The translations under genes and the position numbers were made by a program. A stretch of DNA of 64,000 nucleotides, from assembly GCA_963817395.1 (NCBI GenBank), contig CAWFOC010000003.1:496001-560000 (forward strand). Direction: 5' to 3'. This document shows, one piece after another, positions 52,256 through 59,987 of the stretch. Each line of letters begins with the position of its first letter. The first letter of the stretch is position 1. The notes under the pieces are model-generated. The model had not been told where the DNA came from and did not search any database. It was given only the letters and a program-made list of their open reading frames with translations. Source of the stretch: CAWGYQ01 sp963817395. GTDB taxonomy: Bacteria > Acidobacteriota > Vicinamibacteria > Vicinamibacterales > CAVPJW01.

Positions 52256-52450
52256 GGCTGGGAGGCAGGGATTCGTGCCCATTCGCCGCGAGGCGCAGCC
52301 GAGAGGCGATGTGCCTGAATCGGCCGCGCAGTCACGAGCGAGCCGAAGGCGAGCAGAAGATGGGGATTCGTGCCCATTCGCGACGAGCCTGCGAGTCGCG
52401 ATGTGCCTGAATCGGCCTCCTGGCCACGAACGAGGCCGAAGGCCGACGTG
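52256..52450. repeat. Two tandem ~95-bp units carrying tRNA-Gln 3'-end sequence
   Basis: GGGATTCGTGCCCATTCG begins at 52268 and again at 52363, and GATGTGCCTGAATCGGC ends the shared block at 52308-52324 and 52400-52416. Each unit continues with a GAGC/GAGGC-GCCGAAGGC segment. The first unit is preceded at 52256-52275 by the 20 bases that also form the 3' end of the tRNA-Gln gene at 52453-52472. Each unit contains an internal inverted repeat (CGAC...GTCG in the second). They lie just downstream of the tRNA in its transcription direction. Confidence 0.8.
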
Positions 52451-52451
52451 A

Positions 52452-52525
52452 AGTGGCTGGGAGGCAGGGATTCGAACCCCGATAACGTGGTCCAGAGCCA
52501 CGTGTCCTACCGTTGAACGACCTCC
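52452..52525 (-). tRNA. tRNA-Gln (anticodon CTG)
   Basis: A 74-base cloverleaf on the minus strand, including an encoded CCA. Acceptor TGGGAGG pairs with CCTCCCA; the anticodon stem CGTGG/CCACG encloses loop CTCTGGA, giving anticodon CTG for CAG codons. The T-loop is GTTCGAATC. It lies 225 bases from gltX, whose product may also charge this tRNA if the GatCAB route is used. Confidence 0.93.
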
Positions 52526-52749
52526 CATCAGGTCGGATCAGTCGTGCGGCAAAACTCGATTATAGCCGCCGCTTCCGACGAGCCGCAACCGCACCCGCCC
52601 TGCCCCTCCGCGCAATTCGCCACCACGCCCAGGGTGTTTCGCGGTGCGCCGCTCGAGCAGCACGAGCAGACGTGGACCGGCGACTGGAACATCCGAGGCC
52701 TCGCCGCGGCTGGGTACCGCGTGCGCCGGAAGAAGGGATAGCGAGCCGG

Positions 52750-54231
52750 TCAGTGTGAGGCCGGCGTCTCCGACGCGAGGTAACGCTCGAGCGCCGCGAG
52801 CCGCTCCACGACCCGGTCGCGTCCCAGTAGCGCCAGCACTTCGAAAAGCCCCGGGCTGACGGCCCGGCCAGTGACGGCTACGCGCGTGGCGTGAATCAGC
52901 GCGCCGGCTTTCACGCCGCTCGACTCCGCCACGGCCCGGAGCCGTGTCTCGATCCCCGCCTCGTCGAAGGGATCCGTGTAGCTGAGCGCCACTCGCAGGG
53001 CCGACACGAGCGGGACCAGGCCGTCTCCCGTGAGATGCTTCCGAGCGGCCTCCGGCTCGTACTCGACGGAATCCGTCAGGAACGGCCGCGCCTGATCCAC
53101 GAAGTCCGCAAGCTGCTTCACACGGGGCCGAACCAGTTCCAGCACGCGCTCGAACCAGCCTCGCTCGTCGTCTGCCAGGCTGTCGCGCCACAGCCCGGCC
53201 GCTTCGAACATCGGCCGCACCTGCCGCGCCACCTCGTCGATCGAAAGCCGCGCAATGTGCTGCGCGTTGAACCAGTCCAGCTTGTCGGGATCGAAGATCG
53301 CGTTCCCGCCGCTGATGCCTTCGAGCGAGAACCGCTCGATGAGCTCTTGCGTGGTAAAGACCTCCCGATCGTCGCCCGGCGACCACCCGAGCAGCACGAG
53401 GTAGTTCACCATGGCTTCTGAGAGATACCCGCGGTCGCGATAGTCGGTGACCGACGTCGCACCGTGACGTTTGCTGAGGCGCTTTCGATCCGCGCCGAGA
53501 ATGAGCGGCACGTGCGCAAAGCGCGGCGCCCTTCTGTCGAGCGCCCCGTAGAGCAGGAGCTGCTTGGGCGTATTCGAGATGTGATCGTCGCCCCGGACGA
53601 CATCCGTGATCTGCATGTCGATGTCGTCGGCCACCACCGAGAGCTGATAGGTCGGCAGGCCGTCCGAGCGCAGCACCACGAAGTCCTCGATGTGCTCGTG
53701 ATCGAACTCGATCCGGCCGTGCACCAGGTCGTCGAACCTGGTCTTCCCCGCCGGCACCAGAAACCTCACCGCCCGAGGGGCGCCGACGGCCTCGTACTCG
53801 GCAATCCGTTCCGGCGGCAGACTCAGACATCGGCGGTCGTAGCGCCAGGACTCGCCCCGAGCTTCCGCTTCCTCGCGGCGCGACCTGATGGCGTCCGGCG
53901 AGCAGTAGCAGTAGTAGGCGCGACCCGACGCCACAAGTGATTCCGCCATCGCGCGATGGCGATCGAGCCGCTGAGATTGAAAGTACGGCGCGAAAGGGCC
54001 GCCGACGTCCGGCCCTTCGTCCCAGTCGAGCCCCAGCCATCGCAGGCCCTCGACGATGCCCGTCACCATGTCCCAGGAGGAGCGTTCCGCGTCGGTGTCC
54101 TCGATGCGCAGCACGAAAACGCCGCCGTGCCGACGCGCGTAGAGCCAGTTGAACAGGGCCGTCCGCGCGCCCCCGATGTGCAGGTAGCCGGTGGGCGACG
54201 GGGCGAAGCGGACGCGAGGAGCGGCGGTCAC
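52750..54231 (-). CDS. gltX: Glutamate--tRNA ligase
   Basis: A 493-residue class I synthetase. The HIGH motif appears as SPTGYLHIGGARTALFNWL at residues 12-30, and the KMSKS loop as KRLSKRHGAT near residue 255. The Glu-specific helix bundle and anticodon-binding C-terminal domain follow. The length fits a normal bacterial GltX. It charges tRNA-Glu, and in many bacteria tRNA-Gln as well. The ATG overlaps the upstream gene's stop by four bases (ATGA), so they are coupled. Confidence 0.96.
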   Translation of the reverse strand: MTAAPRVRFAPSPTGYLHIGGARTALFNWLYARRHGGVFVLRIEDTDAERSSWDMVTGIVEGLRWLGLDWDEGPDVGGPFAPYFQSQRLDRHRAMAESLVASGRAYYCYCSPDAIRSRREEAEARGESWRYDRRCLSLPPERIAEYEAVGAPRAVRFLVPAGKTRFDDLVHGRIEFDHEHIEDFVVLRSDGLPTYQLSVVADDIDMQITDVVRGDDHISNTPKQLLLYGALDRRAPRFAHVPLILGADRKRLSKRHGATSVTDYRDRGYLSEAMVNYLVLLGWSPGDDREVFTTQELIERFSLEGISGGNAIFDPDKLDWFNAQHIARLSIDEVARQVRPMFEAAGLWRDSLADDERGWFERVLELVRPRVKQLADFVDQARPFLTDSVEYEPEAARKHLTGDGLVPLVSALRVALSYTDPFDEAGIETRLRAVAESSGVKAGALIHATRVAVTGRAVSPGLFEVLALLGRDRVVERLAALERYLASETPASH

Positions 54232-55319
54232 TTCATGATTCCCAGAAAGAACAACACGAGCTCGAATATGAGGATCAGCACGATCGTCGCCTCGAGGAAC
54301 GTGCCGCGCGTCATGCCGGTCTGCTCGACGGCGAAACGGTAGATGTCGTCGAGCGTCTTCAGCTTCTCCTGAACGCTCGCCTTCCAGGCGTCGAGTCCCA
54401 GTCGCGCGGCCACCAGAGTAAAGAGCCGCGCATCGTAGATGTCGCCCACGATCTTGAGTGTGTTCTCGGTCTTGTCGGTCAGCTCGTTGACATCGACGAA
54501 CAGCGCGTGCACGCGACGTGCGGCGCGGGTATGGCGCCGCCCGAAGAACTCGTACCAGCGCCGCGACTCGAGCTCCGCGTAGATGTCGGTGAGCTCCTTG
54601 TCGAGCAGACCGTCGTAGTAGCGAAACTCCAGGAGCTGCGAGTTGGCGAATTCCAGGATCTCGAACGCCCCCTGGGCGCCGGCCTCGGTGTCATAGACCA
54701 GCGCCGCGTTCCACGACGGCACCACGAGATCGCTGGCGAGGTAGGAGATGCGATGTCGCAGCACCTCGTCTTTTTCCTGACGGCTCAGGGCCTGTCGCTC
54801 TCCGCGAAGCAGCAGCGCAATCTCCTCGGCGTGACCTTCGATGAGCTGCTCGGACGTCAACTGCGGATCGAGCTCGTGAATTGCAAAGACGACGTAGTCC
54901 TCGAACAGTGAAGAATCGCGGGGCGCCTTCATGGCCGACTGCAAGCGCTCGATGAGACGACGGCAGTACGCCTTTGCCTCGTGCTCGAGCGACTCGCTCT
55001 CCATCACGTTCTGCCCCAGGGCGATCAGGTCCACCCAGCTGCCCTCGAACGGACGGTTGAGCGCGAGCGACACCACCCCGTAGTCGTACACACGTACGCG
55101 CACACGAAATCCGCCGATCTCCGCCATGTCCACCTGCTCGCCGTCGAACGAGACCGGCGGCGGCTGGTACTGGACATAGGCGGGACGTGCCGGCCTGGCC
55201 GACAGCCGCGCCGGAACCGCCTCACCGCCGATGAGCTCGGGAATGGCCGCGAGGTTGATGGCCTCGGCCACGTCGAAGAGATAGAAAGACGTGATCTGCG
55301 CTGATCGGATATGGGACAT
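54228..55319 (-). CDS. RMD1/DUF155-like membrane-tethered protein
   Basis: A 363-residue protein. The block RVRVYDYGVVSLALNRPFEGSW is similar to the RMD1/DUF155 strand pattern with its Y-x-Y-G-V-V-S motif, followed by the long helical region (EFFGRRHTRAARRVHALFVDVNELTDKTENTLKIVGD). The C terminus is a single membrane helix (ATIVLILIFELVLFFLG). Family members in eukaryotes work in mitochondrial translation or sporulation; the bacterial role is unclear. The stop of this gene overlaps the start of gltX, which may be meaningful given the translation link. Confidence 0.72.
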   Translation of the reverse strand: MSHIRSAQITSFYLFDVAEAINLAAIPELIGGEAVPARLSARPARPAYVQYQPPPVSFDGEQVDMAEIGGFRVRVRVYDYGVVSLALNRPFEGSWVDLIALGQNVMESESLEHEAKAYCRRLIERLQSAMKAPRDSSLFEDYVVFAIHELDPQLTSEQLIEGHAEEIALLLRGERQALSRQEKDEVLRHRISYLASDLVVPSWNAALVYDTEAGAQGAFEILEFANSQLLEFRYYDGLLDKELTDIYAELESRRWYEFFGRRHTRAARRVHALFVDVNELTDKTENTLKIVGDIYDARLFTLVAARLGLDAWKASVQEKLKTLDDIYRFAVEQTGMTRGTFLEATIVLILIFELVLFFLGIMK

Positions 55320-55549
55320 GGCGGCGCTCTGCGCCGTGCTGAGGAACGGGCGCCGTTCATTGTCCCACGATCGGCAACCTCCTCAGTCGAACGCGGGAAT
55401 CACGCATCGAGTTGCGCGTCGGGGTCGTGGTCGGTGCGGGCTTCCCGACCGGTCGACAGCCCGCGGGGCACTTGAACTATATTCATGCGGACAACAGCCG
55501 GGGGTCCAGGGGGCTCCCGGTCGGAACCCACACATCACGAGGGACAGCG

Positions 55550-56263
55550 ATGCAGAACACGGTTCGTCGGTTGGCTACACTTCTCGGGATCGCGATGTTG
55601 ATGGTGCCGGCGGCTGCGCGCGCGCAAGCGCCGCCACCGCAACCGCAGGCGCCGCAACAGCAACCGCAGGCTCCACCACAGCCTATGAGCTTTTTCGTCA
55701 CCAGCGTCGGTCTCGGCAATGGCGCTAACCTGGGCGGCCTCGCGGGCGCCGACAAACACTGTCAGGCCCTGGCGCAGGCGGCCGGCGCCGGGAGCCGCAC
55801 ATGGCGCGCGTATCTGAGCCAGACCGCGGCTGGCGCAGCCCCGGCCGTCAACGCGCGCGATCGGATCGGCAGCGGGCCCTGGTACAACGCCAAGGGTGTC
55901 ATCATCGCCGCCAATGTCGACGAGCTGCACGGCGACTCGCAGCGCGATCGCAACAACATCAGAAAGCCCAACGCCCTCACCGAGAAGGGCGAAGTGGTGA
56001 ATGGGGCGGGCGACACGCCCAACATCCACGACATCCTGACGGGCTCGGACTCACACGGCCGGGCCATGATCGGCCGGCCCGACGTCACGACCTGCGGCAA
56101 CTGGACCAGCAACGCCGCCGGCAACGCCGTCGTCGGCCATCACGACCGGCTGGGTGGACCCAACTCGTCGTGGAACGCCGTGCACATGAGCAACGGCTGC
56201 AGCCAGGAGAATCTGGTGAGTACGGGCGGGGCCGGCCTGCTCTACTGCTTCGCCGCCAACTGA
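55550..56263 (+). CDS. Exported lectin-like protein with a Pro/Gln-rich linker
   Basis: A 237-residue protein. The ATG at 55550 starts a signal peptide (LATLLGIAMLMVPAAARA). A Pro/Gln linker follows. The folded part begins SFFVTSVGLGNGANLGGLAGADKHCQALA and has SRTWRAYLSQT, RIGSGPWYNAKGVIIA, TCGNWTSNAAGNAVVGHHDR and the end NGCSQENLVSTGGAGLLYCFA. The Cys pairs and WxxxL pattern fit the C-type-lectin/endostatin-like fold. A signal and no anchor imply a secreted or periplasmic protein. The ligand is unknown. Confidence 0.85.
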   Translation: MQNTVRRLATLLGIAMLMVPAAARAQAPPPQPQAPQQQPQAPPQPMSFFVTSVGLGNGANLGGLAGADKHCQALAQAAGAGSRTWRAYLSQTAAGAAPAVNARDRIGSGPWYNAKGVIIAANVDELHGDSQRDRNNIRKPNALTEKGEVVNGAGDTPNIHDILTGSDSHGRAMIGRPDVTTCGNWTSNAAGNAVVGHHDRLGGPNSSWNAVHMSNGCSQENLVSTGGAGLLYCFAAN

Positions 56264-56387
56264 TCGATCTCAACACCGGGCGGGTCACGACGGCTCTTCA
56301 CGCACGTCGTGGCCCGCCGTCTTCGAGCCTCGCCGTGCCGATGTCAGCGTGGACTTGCCGTGCTCGCGCCGGGCAGGTGCGCGCTCT

Positions 56388-57701
56388 TCAGCTCGCCGCA
56401 TCGCGGAGGTCGCTGCCACGGTCTCTTTGATTCCGCAGCGTGTCGATGCAGTACAAGAGGGCGCGCGCTTCGTGGGAGGCGTCCTTCCAGATATCTCCCT
56501 TCCGCGTGATATGCGGCGGTGCAAAGCCGGCGCCCAGCGCGCGTTGCCAGCGCCGATGCTCGTCCAGGCCCAGCCGGTACAGGCCACCGTGCCGGGAATC
56601 GACGTACTGTCTGGTGAAGTAGCGCCATTGTGCATCGAAGTGGCGGGGGTATTCCTCCCGTTCGGGAGCCAGCCGGCTCACTGCGGCCAGCGCCTTGAGC
56701 ACTTCGACCTGCACCCACCAGACCTTGCTGCGCGCGATGGCCTCCGGCGGCGTATCGCCACCCTCGGAGGATGCATAAAAGAAGCCGCCGTTCTTGAGGT
56801 CGCGCGTGTGCTGCAGCGCGAGATCCATCATCCGCATCGACAGCTGGTCGATTCTGGCCGGATTGTCCGCGACGAAGCGTGCCCGGCCGAGCCGCACGAT
56901 GGTCTGGCTCTGATAGCCGGCGCGCACCTGATGAGGCACGGGCGTCCAGTCCGGCTGAACGTAGATGTGCAGGCGCCCGGTGGAGGCATCCACCATTTTC
57001 GCGGACATGATCTCCAGCATTTCGGCGAGCCGGTCGCCCAGCGTGGGATCGGGCCACACACGGTAGAGCGACACGAACGTCTCCAGGAGGTCGGACTGGA
57101 CGTTGGCGTCCTTGAGGCCGATCACGGTTTCAACCGTGTCCACCTCCGAGCCCATGGGACTCTGGGAGCGCTCGCGAATGAGCGTGTTGTCGCGCTTGAG
57201 AAATCCGAAGTAGCCGCCGTGCACCCGATCGCGCGCGTAGCGGTCCAGCCACTCGAACCCCTGGCGCGCGTGATCCAGGGCGGACGAATCCCCTGTCGCG
57301 GCATAGACTGCCGCGCACGCGTCGATGGCATAGGCGGCGCCGTGGGCGTGTTTGGTCTCGGCCTCGAGCGGCCTTCCCGCCCGATCGAGGCGATGCAGCC
57401 AGCCGCCGGCCTCGTGGTCCCACAGCACGTCGCGCAGGTAGCGAAAGCCGTGGAGCGTCGCGGTCAGGTATCGCGGGTCGTCCGGATAGGCCCGGCTGGC
57501 GTCGGCCGCGGTGAAAGTCTGACGCGCTTGAAACTCGAGCAGCTTGTCGTGCGGACCGCAGGGGGTCCAGCTGCGATCGAAATCGGAGAGAAAGCCGCCC
57601 GCCTCATGATCCAGCGAGCGCGGAAACCACGCCTCGAGCACGTGGCGTCGAAGGACCGATTCGAGCTCTTCGACGCGAGGCATATGGGATGGGGAGATCA
57701 T
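56388..57701 (-). CDS. AGE-family sugar epimerase
   Basis: About 437 residues. The ATG at 57701 is chosen because it overlaps the acyltransferase stop (ATGA); MPRVEEL at 57683 is the alternative. The (alpha/alpha)6 barrel shows ARQTFTAADASRAY near residue 55, KHAHGAAYAIDACAAV (with catalytic His) near residue 110, WWVQVEVLKALAAV and the end GDIWKDASHEARALL. It should interconvert sugars such as mannose/glucose, cellobiose/4-glucosylmannose or ManNAc/GlcNAc. The translational coupling to an acyltransferase suggests glycan modification. Confidence 0.9.
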   Translation of the reverse strand: MISPSHMPRVEELESVLRRHVLEAWFPRSLDHEAGGFLSDFDRSWTPCGPHDKLLEFQARQTFTAADASRAYPDDPRYLTATLHGFRYLRDVLWDHEAGGWLHRLDRAGRPLEAETKHAHGAAYAIDACAAVYAATGDSSALDHARQGFEWLDRYARDRVHGGYFGFLKRDNTLIRERSQSPMGSEVDTVETVIGLKDANVQSDLLETFVSLYRVWPDPTLGDRLAEMLEIMSAKMVDASTGRLHIYVQPDWTPVPHQVRAGYQSQTIVRLGRARFVADNPARIDQLSMRMMDLALQHTRDLKNGGFFYASSEGGDTPPEAIARSKVWWVQVEVLKALAAVSRLAPEREEYPRHFDAQWRYFTRQYVDSRHGGLYRLGLDEHRRWQRALGAGFAPPHITRKGDIWKDASHEARALLYCIDTLRNQRDRGSDLRDAAS

Positions 57702-58903
57702 ATCGGGCGGGACGGGGCGGGGCGAGGCGGCGCGGCTCGTCGCCACGTGTCCACCGCGCGCCGTACGGCGCCCGTCCGCCGCTCCGTCAGCGATGCCACG
57801 GCCGAAGCATAGATCATGGCCAGCCCCGCGATTGCGCAGCCCAGGCCTATCAGCCGTGCCGTCGGCGCCCACGGTTCGTTCGGCGCCAGCCACGCACGCA
57901 GGAAGACGAGCAGCGGCAGGTGCACGACGTAGAGCGTGTACGACATGCCGGCCAGCCGTTGAGACACGAGGGCGTATACCCCGCCAGCGGCTTTACGTCT
58001 GTCGTGCAGCAGTGCGTACAGCCAGATCGCGAAGAAGAGGCCGGTTGCAGAGTCGATGAGCCATAGGGAGTCGCCCAGGATGCTCCTTACCGCGCTCGTG
58101 TGGCTGGCCAGCAGCCACAACGCGAAGAAGCCGCCGAGCACCCACGACCACACTCGCGGCACGCGACTGATCACGGAAGAGGAGGGCAGAATGCCGACCG
58201 CGACGCCGAGCAGCCAGATTGGAAAGTAGGCGGCAATGGTTGGTCCGCAGACATAGAACACCAGTGCGGCCGCGCCGGCCGCCATGATCCGGCGTTGGGG
58301 GGACCCCGGGCCGATGACGGCGACGGCGATGAACGGGAACGCGATGTAGTACCAGAATTCGAACGTGAGGCTCCAGAGCGCTTCATTGGAGCCGAACGGC
58401 GGCCCGATGATTCCCTGCAGGAACAGCAGGTTGGTCAGGAAGGTCGCACCACCGGCGCGCTCGGGCACGTTGAAAAAGTCGTGCGCGTACGGCTGGGCGG
58501 CTCCCGTGTATATGGGGTGTGTCTCGAACAGGCCGAGCCCAAGCTGGTCCCAGAAGGCCGTCAGCAGCAGTCCGGGGACGAGCACGACGTAGAGCCGAAC
58601 GCATCGGGCGCTCAAGTAGTCGGGCCAACTCCACCGCCCGGCTCGGCAGCTCAGTACGGTTCCCGCCCCGACCAGCAATCCGCTCACGACGAAGAAGACC
58701 ATGACGGCGTCGTGACCGAACGCGGTCAGCAGATACCAGCCGGTCGCGATCGGCCCGGAGTCCTGGACCTCGCCGAAGTCGAGGAAGAACCGGTAGCGAA
58801 CGTGATAGAGCAGCACCGCCACCGCGGCCAGGCCGCGGATCATGTCCAGGTCGTTGGCGGCACGTGTCTCGCGAAGGCCGGCCGAGACAGGAGCGCCGGC
58901 CAT
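57698..58903 (-). CDS. Acyltransferase family 3 (OafA-like) membrane protein
   Basis: About 401 residues with ten or so membrane helices. The start at 58903 is chosen for its position at MAGAPVS; earlier in-frame starts are possible. The catalytic His is in RGLAAVAVLLYHVRYRFF near residue 30. LSARCVRLYVVLVPGLLL and YIAFPFIAVAV are family blocks. It transfers an acyl group to a sugar on the inner-membrane face. It overlaps the AGE epimerase gene, so both may act on one cell-surface glycan. Confidence 0.9.
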   Translation of the reverse strand: MAGAPVSAGLRETRAANDLDMIRGLAAVAVLLYHVRYRFFLDFGEVQDSGPIATGWYLLTAFGHDAVMVFFVVSGLLVGAGTVLSCRAGRWSWPDYLSARCVRLYVVLVPGLLLTAFWDQLGLGLFETHPIYTGAAQPYAHDFFNVPERAGGATFLTNLLFLQGIIGPPFGSNEALWSLTFEFWYYIAFPFIAVAVIGPGSPQRRIMAAGAAALVFYVCGPTIAAYFPIWLLGVAVGILPSSSVISRVPRVWSWVLGGFFALWLLASHTSAVRSILGDSLWLIDSATGLFFAIWLYALLHDRRKAAGGVYALVSQRLAGMSYTLYVVHLPLLVFLRAWLAPNEPWAPTARLIGLGCAIAGLAMIYASAVASLTERRTGAVRRAVDTWRRAAPPRPAPSRPI

Positions 58904-59163
58904 CGGCGGCACGCGTGCGTGGAGCGTGTTCACGTTATCTTCTGCACGACGACGATGATGCTGCGCCGAGGAGCTCACCAAGCGTCGTAGTCCTGCAGTT
59001 CGTGGCGGATCTCGGGCGTCAGCAGATCCTCGCCTTCCGTGAACTCAGTGCGCCACTCGACGATGGAAAGTCGCTCGGGCCGCTCGAAGGCTCGCTGGTA
59101 GTCCCGCAGCTGACCGCCTCCCGATTAGTCTTCGAATTTCGCAGATTTTCTAGGAAATTGAAT

Positions 59164-59257
59164 TGGCGGTGAGGCAGGGATTCGAACCCTGGGTACAGGT
59201 TTTAGCCCGTACAACGGTTTAGCAAACCGCCGCTTTCGGCCGCTCAGCCACCTCACC
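59164..59257 (-). tRNA. tRNA-Ser (anticodon GCT)
   Basis: A 94-base tRNA on the minus strand with encoded CCA. Acceptor GGTGAGG pairs with CCTCACC. The anticodon loop TTGCTAA gives GCT for AGC/AGT codons. A long variable arm (TGTACGGG...CCTGTACC) is present, as required for tRNA-Ser. The T-loop is GTTCGAATC. Confidence 0.95.
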
Positions 59258-59633
59258 GCGCAAGAAAGCTAAGTATACGACAGCATTCGAGTTACGAGGA
59301 ACCGCCGATCCGCAAGATTGTCCCTGAAATTGTCCCTGCCAACTCTTAGAACCGTGCCCAAAAACACCTGCGATTGCGTCTCACACAACCACGCCAGAAG
59401 GCAGCGGTTTTTTTCGTGAGTTATCAACGCTGCAAGGCTCTGATGCGAAGCCACTTCCGAGTATGAATGATTATCGAGATTTTGATTGGCCGGGATTGTG
59501 ACGCGGAAACGACCGCGAAGAACGCCGATTGCGGGGTCTGAGGAACGCTCCGGTCTATTGAACCGCTGATCGTTCTGCGGCCCGGACAGTCTGGGAGAAA
59601 GGCCCTCGCGGGCCGAATGCTAGAATCACAAGA
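59258..59633. other. AT-richer gap between tRNA-Ser and the RND operon
   Basis: No gene is present. The first 200 bases are clearly less GC-rich than their surroundings and include a T-run at about 59410 and a doubled ATTGTCCCTG at about 59317-59340. TAGAAT at 59621-59626 is placed as a -10 box for the gene starting at 59634. Nothing identifies an integrase or attachment site, although the composition is odd. Confidence 0.5.
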
Positions 59634-59930
59634 GTGCGGCGGTTCGTCCTCGCTATCATCGTCGGCCTGCTGACGTTCAGTGCCTCGGGACTCCCGACTC
59701 TGATCGCTGGCGAGCCCTGTACCGGCTACGAACAGCCGGGGAGCGAAGACGCTGCGTGTCCGCCCACATGCGTGACCTGCGGCTGCTGTGCACAGGCTGC
59801 TGAGCCCGCGTTGGTATCGGTGACGAGTTCGTTCGAGGCTCCCGTCGCCGACGTCAGTCCTCTCATTCCTCACCTCGCGAAAACCAGTCCCCGCGACATC
59901 CTCCACGTACCCAAGCCGCGCAGCGCATAG
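59634..59930 (+). CDS. Cys-rich small exported protein preceding the RND efflux genes
   Basis: A 98-residue protein from GTG at 59634, seven bases after TAGAAT, so probably leaderless. A signal peptide ends near GLPTLIAG. The mature region has CPPTCVTCGCCAQ, four or more closely spaced Cys, then a Pro-rich tail ending VPKPRSA. Such small Cys-rich proteins often open heavy-metal efflux operons and may bind the metal. It lies 57 bases before the TolC-type gene. Confidence 0.7.
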   Translation: MRRFVLAIIVGLLTFSASGLPTLIAGEPCTGYEQPGSEDAACPPTCVTCGCCAQAAEPALVSVTSSFEAPVADVSPLIPHLAKTSPRDILHVPKPRSA

Positions 59931-59987
59931 TCCTCTCCTTCGATCTCGCTTAGCTCGGACCGACACGGGTCGGTAGAAGGAATTCGC

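Noticed and set aside
52544..52741. A 65-codon plus-strand ORF between tRNA-Gln and gltX
   Set aside because: It has a Pro-rich, random-looking product, no ribosome-binding site and no recognised homology.
58100..58990. A 296-codon plus-strand frame opposite the acyltransferase
   Set aside because: It is the antisense of a clear membrane protein gene and is composed mainly of charged residues, typical of a shadow frame.
59258..59633. AT-richer gap next to tRNA-Ser as an integrated element
   Set aside because: No integrase, and no second copy of the tRNA end. The gap is on the 5' side of the tRNA, not at the usual attachment site.
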